64,000 nt of DNA from CAKVLS01 sp045534265. GTDB lineage: Bacteria > Bacillota > Clostridia > Christensenellales > UBA1242. Below, piece after piece: positions 8,704-17,083 of this stretch. Where the stretch lies: NCBI GenBank assembly GCA_045534265.1, contig JAZSJH010000005.1, positions 186,001 to 250,000 of the forward strand, given 5' to 3'. The stretch's first letter is position 1. Each line of letters begins with the position of its first letter. The notes beneath the pieces were generated by a model, which did not search any database, had not been told where the DNA came from, and was given only the letters and a program-made list of their open reading frames with translations. The position numbers and the translations under genes are program-made.

Positions 8704-8907
8704 ATGATGTTATATCCTTCTATCGAAAAACTAGCAGAAAAAGTTGGTAATCCATATATTCTAGCAACTGTTGTTGGCAAAAGAGCCAAAGAACTAGAAA
8801 AGACTATTCCTGAAGTTATTGACAACTCTCAAGACAAAGCCATTTCTATCGCAGCTAAAGAATTAGACAGTGGAAAAATAGTAGCCGTAAATCCTGACGA
8901 AGAATAA
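8704..8907 (+). CDS. rpoZ: DNA-directed RNA polymerase omega subunit
   Basis: Small subunit that stabilises RNA polymerase assembly. Starting at the tandem ATG ATG it has 67 residues: MMLYPSIEKL, then GNPYILATVVGKRAKEL, the conserved omega core, and AISIAAKELDSGKI. An in-frame TTG 33 bases upstream would lie before the SD (AAAGGGG, 8685-8691), so the ATG pair was preferred; ATG 8707 is also possible. priA follows 12 bases later, the usual rpoZ-priA order. Confidence 0.93.
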   Translation: MMLYPSIEKLAEKVGNPYILATVVGKRAKELEKTIPEVIDNSQDKAISIAAKELDSGKIVAVNPDEE

Positions 8908-8919
8908 AAGGTAGGAAAT

Positions 8920-11106
8920 ATGATAGCCGAAGTTATTGTAGATGTACTAAACAGTAATGTTGACAAGATATTTGATTATAAGTTAGAGCCAGATTCCGAT
9001 ATAGGTGTAGGCTTTAGGGTACTTGTTCCTTTTGCAGGAAGAAATATTGACGGCTATGTAATAAATCTAAAAGAAAAGTCAGATTATGACGAAACTAAAC
9101 TCAAATGCGTTATAAAAAAATTAGATTCACAGCCGTTACTATCTCAAAAGATGGTTCAGCTGTGTTTTTTTATGAAAGAGGAATTTTACCTTCGCCTTGC
9201 CGATTGTATAAGACTCTTTTTGCCGCCCGAAATTCGTAAAGGCTATAGCGAAAAGATTGAAAGAGTAATTACTTTTGTCGGTGGTGATGTTTCTAAAATT
9301 TCATCAAGAGCCACCGCTCAACTCAAAATTTATCAGTATATGAGCGAAAAGGGTGCCGAAAAATTAACTGTCTTAAACGATAAGTTTTCGCCACCGGCAG
9401 TAAAGAAATTAATTGAACTTGGACTACTTGCTGTCAAAGAAGAAAAGGTAAATAGAAAACCAAAAAATGCCTTTACTGTAGCAAAAAAGCAAATAACTCT
9501 AACTGACCAACAAACAAGAGCAATCGAAGCTATAAAAAAATCTAAATATAATGCCTTTTTGCTTCACGGTGTTACTGGTAGCGGTAAGACAGAAGTATAT
9601 ATGGATTGTATAAAATCTGTTGTAGAACAAGGCAAAACTGCAATAATGCTTGTGCCAGAAATTTCACTAACCCCACAAATGCTTTCAAGATTTAGAAATG
9701 CATTTGGTGATAATGTAGCAATATTACACAGCGGACTTTCCAACGGCGAAAGGGCTGATGAGTGGAACAGGCTTAAAACAGGTCAAGCAAAAATAGCACT
9801 TGGTGCTAGGTCTTGTATTTTTGCTCCGCTTGATAATGTAGGAATTATCGTTATTGACGAAGAGCACGACCAAAGCTACTTTAGCGAAAGTAACCCAAGA
9901 TTTCATACCCACAAAGTAGCAAGATATCTAGCATATATGCACAATTGCCCGCTAGTTCTTGGCAGTGCAACTCCATCAATAGATAGTTATTATAAAGCAA
10001 AAACAGGTGAATATACACTTTTGCAACTTCCAAACAGGGCAAATAACAAAAGCCTTCCACAAGTGCAAATTGTTGATATGTTAAGTGAGATAAGAAATGG
10101 CAATACAAGTATGTTTTCAACAGCTTTTATTAACAACTTAACTGACTGTATCAAAAACAAAAAACAAGCTATGATTTTTATAAATCGTAGAGGTCACTCA
10201 TCTTTTATGATGTGCAAAGAGTGTGGCTATGTAGCTAAGTGTACCGATTGTGACGTTTCACTTGTATATCACAAAGAAGATAACCTTTTGAAATGCCACT
10301 ATTGCAACAAAAGGTATAAAGCCCTAACTCAATGTCCAAATTGTAAGAGTGAATATATTAAACTTGGCGCTGTAGGAACTCAAAGAATTGTTGCAGAACT
10401 AAAACAAGCTTTTCCTGATGTTAAGATATTAAGACTAGATAACGATAGCACAACAAATAAAGAATCATACGTTCAAATTCTAGAAGAGTTTAACCACACA
10501 ACTCCAGCTATTTTGGTTGGAACTCAAATGATAGCCAAAGGTCACGATTTTAACAATGTAACCCTTGTTGGTATAATAGACGCCGATCTTAGCTTGCATT
10601 TTAGTGATTTTCGTGCCACCGAAAGAACATTTGACCTTATAACCCAAGTTGCAGGCAGAGCTGGCAGAAGCGAGTTTGAGGGTAAAGTTATCCTTCAAAC
10701 ATACTTCCCAAGACATTATGTTTATAGATGTGTGTCAAACTATGATTATGGCGCTTTTTACAAAAAAGAAATAAACCTTAGAGAAATATCACACTTCCCG
10801 CCATTTACCAAAATTTTGAGAGTTTTGGTCTCTGGTGAAGATGAACAAAAAGTGATAGAAGCATCAAAAGAAATTTATCACAATATGTCTGCTCTAAAAG
10901 ATGAGTACAAAAGCGACTTTGTTTATATGCAGGCTATGAAATGCCCAAAAGGTCGTATTCAAAACAAATATAGATATCAAATTTTGACAAGATATTACGC
11001 AAAAAATGATAAAGACATAACCACAAAAATTTATGAAATTTGTGATAAAGTTAAGAAAAACAAAGTTTCGATTTTTGTCGAAAACAACCCACAAAATTTA
11101 AGCTAA
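8920..11106 (+). CDS. priA: Primosomal replication-restart helicase PriA
   Basis: Recognises stalled forks and reloads the replicative helicase. The N-terminal 3'-DNA-binding domain (VLVPFAGRNIDGYV) precedes a superfamily 2 helicase core with GVTGSGKTE (about residue 218) and DEEH (about 312). The zinc-binding insert has eight cysteines (CKECG, CTDC, CHYC, CPNC; about 431-480). Motif VI is QVAGRAGR. At 728 residues it is complete. SD AAAGGTAGG lies upstream. It heads the def-fmt-rsmB-rlmN-rsgA-rpe series. Confidence 0.97.
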   Translation: MIAEVIVDVLNSNVDKIFDYKLEPDSDIGVGFRVLVPFAGRNIDGYVINLKEKSDYDETKLKCVIKKLDSQPLLSQKMVQLCFFMKEEFYLRLADCIRLFLPPEIRKGYSEKIERVITFVGGDVSKISSRATAQLKIYQYMSEKGAEKLTVLNDKFSPPAVKKLIELGLLAVKEEKVNRKPKNAFTVAKKQITLTDQQTRAIEAIKKSKYNAFLLHGVTGSGKTEVYMDCIKSVVEQGKTAIMLVPEISLTPQMLSRFRNAFGDNVAILHSGLSNGERADEWNRLKTGQAKIALGARSCIFAPLDNVGIIVIDEEHDQSYFSESNPRFHTHKVARYLAYMHNCPLVLGSATPSIDSYYKAKTGEYTLLQLPNRANNKSLPQVQIVDMLSEIRNGNTSMFSTAFINNLTDCIKNKKQAMIFINRRGHSSFMMCKECGYVAKCTDCDVSLVYHKEDNLLKCHYCNKRYKALTQCPNCKSEYIKLGAVGTQRIVAELKQAFPDVKILRLDNDSTTNKESYVQILEEFNHTTPAILVGTQMIAKGHDFNNVTLVGIIDADLSLHFSDFRATERTFDLITQVAGRAGRSEFEGKVILQTYFPRHYVYRCVSNYDYGAFYKKEINLREISHFPPFTKILRVLVSGEDEQKVIEASKEIYHNMSALKDEYKSDFVYMQAMKCPKGRIQNKYRYQILTRYYAKNDKDITTKIYEICDKVKKNKVSIFVENNPQNLS

Positions 11107-11121
11107 AAGGAATGATACAAA

Positions 11122-11562
11122 ATGGCAATAAGAAATATTATTACAGACAAAGACCCAGTACTTCGCAAAATATCAAAACCAGTAACAAAAATAGATGAAA
11201 ACTTAGAAGTTTTGCTTGATGATATGAAAGACACTTTGATCAAAGCAAACGGCGCTGGTCTTGCTGCTCCACAAGTTGGAATTTTGAAAAGAGTAGCAAT
11301 TGTTATGGTTAACGGAATGTACTTTGAAATGGTTAACCCAGTAATTATTGAGTCAGAAGGCACTCAATGCGGAGATGAAGGTTGCCTTAGCTCTCCAGGA
11401 ATTTTCAAAAAAGTAACTAGAGCAAATAAAGTAACAGTAAAAGCCTTTGACAGATATGGTTTTGAGTTTACACTTACTGGTGAAGATTTGCTTGCAAGAG
11501 CTATTCAACACGAATGTGACCACCTTGACGGAATATTATTTATGGATAAGGCGGATAAATAA
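11122..11562 (+). CDS. def: Peptide deformylase
   Basis: Removes the formyl group from nascent N-terminal methionine. The three family motifs are present: GAGLAAPQVG, EGCLS (metal-ligand Cys) and QHECDHLDG (two metal-ligand His and the catalytic Glu). Its 146 residues fit the short type I deformylases. The stop TAA shares its last A with the ATG of fmt, so the enzymes that add and remove the formyl group are translationally coupled. Confidence 0.97.
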   Translation: MAIRNIITDKDPVLRKISKPVTKIDENLEVLLDDMKDTLIKANGAGLAAPQVGILKRVAIVMVNGMYFEMVNPVIIESEGTQCGDEGCLSSPGIFKKVTRANKVTVKAFDRYGFEFTLTGEDLLARAIQHECDHLDGILFMDKADK

Positions 11563-12485
11563 TGAAGATAATTTTTTTAGGAACTCCAGACTTTTCGGCG
11601 GGTGTTTTACAATCTTTGATTGACTCAAGACACGAAGTTGTCGGTGTTGTAACTCAGCCCGACAAACCAAGTGGCAGGGGACACAAACTTGTTGCAAGTC
11701 CTGTTAAAGTTTTGGCAGAAAAACATAATATTCCTGTATACCAATTTAACAGGATCAGCAAAGAGTGTGAAGTACTCAAAGCCCTTAATGCAGACATAAT
11801 GGTTACTGCTGCATATGGTCAAATTTTAAGACAAAATGTCTTAGATTTAACCCCAAAAGGCGTATATAATGTACACGCATCACTTCTTCCAAAATATAGA
11901 GGTTCAAGCCCAATTCAATGGTGTATTGTAAACGGCGAAAAAACAACTGGTGTTACTATTATGAAGACAGATATCGGTGTAGATACTGGCGATATGGTTC
12001 TTGCAAAATCTATTGAAATAGGCGAGCAAGAAACAGCAGGGGAGTTGTTTGATAGATTGTCTGTTTTGGGTTGCGAAGCCTTGCTTGAGGCTTTGGACCT
12101 TATAGAAAGTGGCAAGGAAACCTACACAAAACAAGACCACGAAAACGCAAGCCACTACCCAATGCTAAACAAAGACAGTGGACTTATTGATTTTTCAAAA
12201 TCAGCAGAAGAAATTGTTAACCTTTGCCGTGGGCTAAATCCTTGGCCAGTTGCTTTTGTAAATCTTGATGAAACAAATAGATTAAAGGTTTATAAGGCAT
12301 CTATTGCTGAAGTTTCTGGTAATTATGATTTAGGGCAAGTCATCTTTGCTGATGATAAAAACGGCCTTGTTATAGCTTGCAAGGGCGGGGCAGTTAAATT
12401 TGATATTATCCAATCTGCCGGCACAAAAGCTATGAACGCAAAAGATTATTTAAGGGGAAGAAAGTTATTAAAAAATAACTTCTAA
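11562..12485 (+). CDS. fmt: Methionyl-tRNA formyltransferase
   Basis: Transfers a formyl group from 10-formyl-THF to initiator Met-tRNA. The N terminus reads IIFLGTPDFSAGVL and the formyl-THF site reads HASLLPKYRGSSPIQW (catalytic Asn/His/Asp region), followed by TGVTIMKTDIGVDTGD. The C-terminal OB-like domain is present. The length of 307 residues is standard. The formyl donor could be supplied by fhs, also in this window. Confidence 0.97.
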   Translation: MKIIFLGTPDFSAGVLQSLIDSRHEVVGVVTQPDKPSGRGHKLVASPVKVLAEKHNIPVYQFNRISKECEVLKALNADIMVTAAYGQILRQNVLDLTPKGVYNVHASLLPKYRGSSPIQWCIVNGEKTTGVTIMKTDIGVDTGDMVLAKSIEIGEQETAGELFDRLSVLGCEALLEALDLIESGKETYTKQDHENASHYPMLNKDSGLIDFSKSAEEIVNLCRGLNPWPVAFVNLDETNRLKVYKASIAEVSGNYDLGQVIFADDKNGLVIACKGGAVKFDIIQSAGTKAMNAKDYLRGRKLLKNNF

Positions 12486-12491
12486 TAATGT

Positions 12492-13781
12492 ATGAAGAAC
12501 TATTTACAAGTATGTTTTAATGCGCTAAATAACATATACAAAGAAGGTGCTTATTCTAATATCGAGCTAAACAAACAACTTAATAGTATAAAACAAGACA
12601 AAGCTCTTATTACAAAGATAGTTTATGGAACTATTGAAAATGATATTAAGCTTGAGTATATAATTAAATTTTTAGCTCCAAAAGTAAAAGATTTGCCTGT
12701 AAAAATTGTTTTGAAAATGGGTTCATATATGGCGCTAGACCTTAGCACTCCGCCATATGCAATAGTTAATGAATGTGTCCGTCTTACAAAGGCAGTTGGT
12801 TTTTCTTCAGCTAGCGGTCTTGTTAATGCCGTGCTTAAAAAAGTTGTAAACAAAGAATACGATTTACCAAAGAAAGAAAATAACTATTCAAGATATTTAT
12901 CTATAAATTATAGCAAGCCTGAATGGTTTGTTAAGATGCTCATAAGAGATTATGGCAAAGAAATGACAGAGAGCCTTTTAGCCACAAAACTTGATAATAC
13001 AACAACAATTAGAGTAAACACAGCCAAAATATCAGAAGCTGAGTTTAAGGCTTTGCTAAAATCAAGCGATATAGAATATCAAGACACACCAATTGGTAAT
13101 GTTCTTAATGTTGAGTATTCTAAACTTAATGGTTGTGAAAAACTAAATGGCTTGTATACCGTACAAAATATAGGTTCTATTATGATTTGTGACAGTGCTG
13201 GGGTCCAAGACAAAAGCGAAATTTTGGACGTTTGTGCAGCTCCTGGTGGTAAGACAATGTACCTTGCTTCTCTTAACCTAAACGGAACAGTTGAAGCTTG
13301 GGATTTACACGAGCATAGGGTGGCTTTGGTTGAAAAATACCGTGACCGTATGGGGCTTACGAATGTAACTGCAAAAGTGTGTGACGCATCAAAATTTGTT
13401 CAATCTTGCGTCCAAAAATACGATCTTGTTATGTGTGATGTTCCTTGCTCAGGGCTTGGTGTTGTTAATAGTAAACCCGACATTTTGCTTGGAAAAGACG
13501 AACATAGCTTTGATGAACTTCCAGAAATCCAGTATCAAATTTTGTCTAATTGTAGCAATTATGTAAAACTTGGTGGTACGCTTATTTATAGTACTTGTAC
13601 CATAAACAAAAAAGAAAATAGCGAAGTAATCAAGAGATTTTTGGACGAGCACAAAGACTTTAAGGTTGACTTTACAAAACCAAAATATATCGAAGTTTTG
13701 GCAGATGATTATGGCTATACCACGCTTGCTAATATCAGCGGTATCGAAGGCTTTTACTTTGCGAGGTTGATAAGAGTATGA
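12492..13781 (+). CDS. rsmB: 16S rRNA (cytosine-967-C5)-methyltransferase RsmB
   Basis: Makes m5C967 in 16S rRNA. The N-terminal 130 residues form a NusB-like RNA-binding domain. The SAM-binding motif is DVCAAPGGKT. The two cysteines of the m5C mechanism lie in DVPCSGLGV and YSTCTI. Its 429 residues match the family. The start is weakly specified: a TTG or nearby codon cannot be excluded, but the ATG sits close after fmt. The 3' end overlaps rlmN by four bases. Confidence 0.95.
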   Translation: MKNYLQVCFNALNNIYKEGAYSNIELNKQLNSIKQDKALITKIVYGTIENDIKLEYIIKFLAPKVKDLPVKIVLKMGSYMALDLSTPPYAIVNECVRLTKAVGFSSASGLVNAVLKKVVNKEYDLPKKENNYSRYLSINYSKPEWFVKMLIRDYGKEMTESLLATKLDNTTTIRVNTAKISEAEFKALLKSSDIEYQDTPIGNVLNVEYSKLNGCEKLNGLYTVQNIGSIMICDSAGVQDKSEILDVCAAPGGKTMYLASLNLNGTVEAWDLHEHRVALVEKYRDRMGLTNVTAKVCDASKFVQSCVQKYDLVMCDVPCSGLGVVNSKPDILLGKDEHSFDELPEIQYQILSNCSNYVKLGGTLIYSTCTINKKENSEVIKRFLDEHKDFKVDFTKPKYIEVLADDYGYTTLANISGIEGFYFARLIRV

Positions 13782-14830
13782 TAGATGTATATAGCCTAAA
13801 TATAGAGCAGCTGACCGCCGTTGCAAAAGATGCCGGCGAGCCAAGTTATAGAGCAAAACAACTATTTTCTGCTTTTGCCTGCGGAAAAACAGTTGACGAA
13901 ATAACTAATATCCCGGGCAAATTTAAGACTTATCTTAAAGAAAACTATGTAACAGATGTTTTAGAAATTATCGAAACAAAGGTTTCTAAAGAAGATGGAA
14001 CAACAAAATACCTTTATAAATTACATGACGGAAATATTATCGAAGGTGTTTTGATGGGGTATAAACACGGCAATACTTTGTGTGTTTCAACTCAGGTTGG
14101 TTGTCGTATGGGTTGTGCTTTCTGCGCATCTGGGCTTGATGGACTTGTTAGAAACTTGTCTGCAGGCGAAATTTTAGCCCAAGTTGTTGTCGTAAACAAG
14201 ATACTTGGCGGAGATATAAAAAACCGAAAAATAACAAATCTAGTACTTATGGGCAGTGGAGAACCGCTAGATAATTATGATAATACAATCAAATTTTTAG
14301 ACCTTGTTAATGACAAAGAAGGTATCAATATTGGTCTTCGTAATATCTCACTTAGCACCTGCGGTCTAGCTCCAAAGATAAAAATGCTAGCTGATAGCGG
14401 ATACCATGTAAACCTTAGTTTGTCACTTCACGCAAGTAATGACAATGTAAGACACGAAATTATGCCAGTTAGCAGATCTTACAAAATTGAAGAAGTAATA
14501 GATGCTGTTAAATATTATTTTAACAAAACAGGCAGAAGAGTTATAATAGAGTATACTTTAATCAAAGGTGTTAATGACAAAGATGAGCACGCAAGAGAGT
14601 TGGCACGCCTTCTTAAAGGTATTGTTTGTCTTGTTAATGTAATTAAACTTAACGAAGTAAAAGAGAAAGATTTTGTTTCTCCTAGCCGAAAAGAAGTATA
14701 TGATTTTGTAGAAAAACTAACTCAAAATAGGTTAGAAGCAACCGCAAGACGCACTATGGGTGATGATATAGATGGTGCTTGTGGTCAATTACGTAAAAAT
14801 TACATAAAAACAACATCTAGTAACAAGTAG
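13778..14830 (+). CDS. rlmN: Dual-specificity 23S rRNA/tRNA (adenine-C2)-methyltransferase RlmN
   Basis: Radical-SAM enzyme forming m2A2503 in 23S rRNA and m2A37 in some tRNAs. The cluster motif is CRMGCAFCASG. GSGEPLDNYD, SLSLHAS and the C-terminal Cys (GACGQL) used in the methylation mechanism are all visible. Its 350 residues are normal. In many Firmicutes the next genes are a PP2C phosphatase and a PASTA kinase; here rsgA follows directly after a 57-base gap holding two palindromes, the first of which overlaps the stop codon. Confidence 0.97.
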   Translation: MIDVYSLNIEQLTAVAKDAGEPSYRAKQLFSAFACGKTVDEITNIPGKFKTYLKENYVTDVLEIIETKVSKEDGTTKYLYKLHDGNIIEGVLMGYKHGNTLCVSTQVGCRMGCAFCASGLDGLVRNLSAGEILAQVVVVNKILGGDIKNRKITNLVLMGSGEPLDNYDNTIKFLDLVNDKEGINIGLRNISLSTCGLAPKIKMLADSGYHVNLSLSLHASNDNVRHEIMPVSRSYKIEEVIDAVKYYFNKTGRRVIIEYTLIKGVNDKDEHARELARLLKGIVCLVNVIKLNEVKEKDFVSPSRKEVYDFVEKLTQNRLEATARRTMGDDIDGACGQLRKNYIKTTSSNK

Positions 14831-14868
14831 TATGCATACTACTACAAGATATAGGCATAGTACTATGC
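14826..14868 (+). repeat. Two adjacent perfect palindromes between rlmN and rsgA
   Basis: An 18-base palindrome (AGTAGTATGCATACTACT, 14826-14843) is followed after 11 bases by a 14-base palindrome (GCATAGTACTATGC, 14855-14868). The second lies just upstream of the rsgA SD (AAAAGGAGG). Neither has a T run, so neither is a canonical terminator. They may be operators or RNA hairpins. Confidence 0.7.
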
Positions 14869-14887
14869 AAAAAAGGAGGATATATGT

Positions 14888-15754
14888 ATGGCAAACGCCG
14901 TAGTAATTAAGAATATTTCAAATGCATTTACCATAAATGACGGCAAAGCTACATATGTTGCTTCTTGCCGAAATCTAAAAAGTGACAAGGTAGTTGTTGG
15001 AGATAAAGTATCATATGAAATGATAAATGGTAGAGCAGTTATCACCAAAGTATACGAGCGAAAAAATATCTTAATAAGACCTAATATCGCAAACGTCGAC
15101 AACCTAATCATTGTCTTGTCACCAATACCAAAACCTGATTATATCTTGATAGATAAGTTAGTCCTTATGTGTCTTGATAATGATATTAAGCCGATTATCT
15201 GTGCTAACAAAGAAGACTTATCTAAAGAGTTTAGAAAGGAAGTCTTGACTCAATACAAAGATGTTGTGCTTGATGTTGTGTCGGTATCAGCTCTAAACGG
15301 CGACGGGCTTGAAGACTTAAAGGCTTTGCTCAAAGGAAAAATCTCAGCCTTTGCTGGTCAGTCCGCAGTTGGCAAGTCAACTATTCTAAATGCCTTAATG
15401 CTTGACCAAATTGCAAAAACGGGTTCTGTTAGTGAAAAGACCCAAAGGGGCAGACACACCACAAGACATACAGAGATGTTTGCCTTAGCAGGTGATAGTT
15501 ATGTTATCGACACCCCAGGCTTTAGTATGCTCAATATCCCAAACATAACATACGATAACCTTAAGTTTTATTACCCAGACTTTGCTGAGTTTGATTGCAA
15601 GTACACCAGCTGCACTCACACCAAAGAAAGCGAGAGTGAGTGTGGAATAAAACAAGCAGTAGCTCAAGGACTTATAGACAAAGACCGATTTGAGAGATAT
15701 GTCTATATTTATAATGAATTAAAGACAAGGAAGAAAGTTTATGAAAAAGATTAA
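14888..15754 (+). CDS. rsgA: Small ribosomal subunit biogenesis GTPase RsgA
   Basis: Circularly permuted GTPase acting in late 30S maturation. The order is an N-terminal OB fold, G4 (CANKEDL), G5 (VSALNG), G1 (GQSAVGKST), G2 region (RGRHTTRH), G3 (DTPGF) and a C-terminal zinc knuckle (FDCKYTSCTHTKES, then C). Its 288 residues are normal. A very strong SD (AAAAGGAGG) precedes ATG 14888. The reading frame overlaps rpe by 14 bases. Confidence 0.96.
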   Translation: MANAVVIKNISNAFTINDGKATYVASCRNLKSDKVVVGDKVSYEMINGRAVITKVYERKNILIRPNIANVDNLIIVLSPIPKPDYILIDKLVLMCLDNDIKPIICANKEDLSKEFRKEVLTQYKDVVLDVVSVSALNGDGLEDLKALLKGKISAFAGQSAVGKSTILNALMLDQIAKTGSVSEKTQRGRHTTRHTEMFALAGDSYVIDTPGFSMLNIPNITYDNLKFYYPDFAEFDCKYTSCTHTKESESECGIKQAVAQGLIDKDRFERYVYIYNELKTRKKVYEKD

Positions 15755-16430
15755 AATCTCAGCTTCAACCAATCCACCACCTGCAAATGAATTTTTCAGG
15801 TATATGGATATTTTGGACGATACAGATATTGACTATATACATTGTGATGTTATGGACGGCAAATTTGTCCCAACGCTTTCACTAAGTTATAAAACAGTCA
15901 AAGGCATTGCAAAATCTGCAACAAAACCACTTGATGTTCACTTGATGGTAAAAACCCCATCAAAATTTTTGCTTTCAAAGTATATAAGACTAAAACCCGA
16001 ATTTTTGGCTATTCACTTTGAAACATATATGGATAAAGAACAGCTAAAGAAAATGCTTTTACACATAAGCAGAAAGGGCGTTAAAGCTGGTCTTGCTATT
16101 AATCCAGACACAAAAGTCGAAGACTTCCAAGACATTATTCCATATTGCCAAATGTTTTTGATTATGACAGTTGTTCCGGGCTGGAGTGGTCAAAAGATGA
16201 TAGAGCCTTGCCTTGACAAGATAAAGCAGATAAAGTCTATTGCCAAAGAATACGACATTGAAGACATATTCTTTGAAGTAGATGGCGGTGTAAACCTTGA
16301 TAATATTGCTAAGGTTATTAAAGCCGGCGCTGACTGTGCCGTGAGTGGAAAGGCGTTGTATGTGGCTCAAAACAAAAATGACTTTATTAAAGCATTTACT
16401 TCAGGCGCAAAGCCAAAAGACATAAAGTAA
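15741..16430 (+). CDS. rpe: Ribulose-phosphate 3-epimerase
   Basis: Interconverts ribulose 5-phosphate and xylulose 5-phosphate. The TIM-barrel motifs are HCDVMDGKFVP (metal ligands and catalytic Asp), LDVHLMV (His ligand), VVPGWSGQ (phosphate loop, usually VNPGFGGQ) and EVDGGV (catalytic Asp). It has 229 residues. The phosphate loop is somewhat divergent. It is placed as in the Bacillus rsgA-rpe series and overlaps rsgA. Confidence 0.93.
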   Translation: MKKIKISASTNPPPANEFFRYMDILDDTDIDYIHCDVMDGKFVPTLSLSYKTVKGIAKSATKPLDVHLMVKTPSKFLLSKYIRLKPEFLAIHFETYMDKEQLKKMLLHISRKGVKAGLAINPDTKVEDFQDIIPYCQMFLIMTVVPGWSGQKMIEPCLDKIKQIKSIAKEYDIEDIFFEVDGGVNLDNIAKVIKAGADCAVSGKALYVAQNKNDFIKAFTSGAKPKDIK

Positions 16431-16488
16431 CAATTGTATGATTTATGACATAAACTTATTATATATATAATATAATAGGAGTGCCGTT

Positions 16489-16584
16489 ATGAAGATATTT
16501 TGTTTCAAATCGCCTAGATTTTTGTCTTTTTTGCTAAAGGCTATTTTCAAAAAAAATTACATAAAACCAGATAGTTTTACATAA
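16489..16584 (+). CDS. spoVM: SpoVM-like spore morphogenetic peptide, 31 residues
   Basis: The peptide begins MKIFCFKSPRFLSFLLKAI. It aligns without gaps to Bacillus SpoVM (recalled as MKFYTIKLPKFLGGIVRAM): M1, K2, K7, P9, F11, L12 and A18 are identical, and R10, K17 and I19 are conservative. SpoVM is an amphipathic peptide that senses membrane curvature and anchors the SpoIVA coat basement layer on the forespore. The position after rsgA-rpe and before the Asp23 gene and fakA is the Bacillus spoVM locus. AGGAG lies seven bases before the ATG. It is five residues longer than the Bacillus peptide. A terminator overlaps its stop. Confidence 0.85.
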   Translation: MKIFCFKSPRFLSFLLKAIFKKNYIKPDSFT

Positions 16585-16614
16585 GTGGGAAGATTTTTGC
16601 CCGCTTATTTTTTT
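16582..16614 (+). terminator. Intrinsic terminator after spoVM
   Basis: TAAGTGGG pairs with CCCGCTTA (one G-U pair) across a ten-base loop, followed by T7. The left arm contains the spoVM stop codon. Confidence 0.85.
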
Positions 16615-16693
16615 ATTAATACAAAAAAACGTTTGCATATTTTTTTATTATATAGTATTATAATTTTGTTAAATATAACAGAAGGGGAAAATT

Positions 16694-17047
16694 ATGCCTG
16701 TAAAAACATCTAACGCATATGGTAATATCACAATTACTGACGAAGCTATAGCTATCGTTGCTGCTTACACAGCTTTAGATTGCTATGGTGTTGTTGACCT
16801 TGTCGCTAGCAAAAAGGTAGTTGATAGTTTTCCTGATTTATTCAAAAAACAACCACTTAATCGCGGTATTAAAATAACAACACTTGGCAATAGAATCACT
16901 CTTGATGTATTTGTAATCTTAAAATATGGTGTTTCTATTAATGCGGTAGCGGAGAGTCTTCGCAAGACAATTAAATATAATGTAGAAAAGTTCACCGGTA
17001 TGATTGTCGATGCTGTCAATGTTAGAGTTATCGGGGTTAGGGTATAA
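16694..17047 (+). CDS. Asp23/Gls24 family protein (YloU-like)
   Basis: Small cytoplasmic or membrane-associated protein of the alkaline-shock Asp23 family. It shows GNITITDEAIAIVAAYTALDC near the start and a C-terminal ending VDAVNVRVIGVRV typical of the fold. The length of 117 residues fits YloU. Its position just before fakA is conserved in Firmicutes, suggesting a link to fatty-acid activation or envelope homeostasis, but its role is unknown. SD AGAAGGGG. A TATAAT at 16659-16664 lies upstream, without a well-placed -35. Confidence 0.92.
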   Translation: MPVKTSNAYGNITITDEAIAIVAAYTALDCYGVVDLVASKKVVDSFPDLFKKQPLNRGIKITTLGNRITLDVFVILKYGVSINAVAESLRKTIKYNVEKFTGMIVDAVNVRVIGVRV

Positions 17048-17083
17048 CAATATTACAGTAGGGTATACTTACCGGAGGAAATA

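Noticed and set aside
14857..14872. 16-base exact match ATAGTACTATGCAAAA between the rlmN-rsgA gap and 48302-48317
   Set aside because: In a 64-kb AT-rich sequence, exact matches of this length are expected by chance, and the second site lacks the full palindrome.
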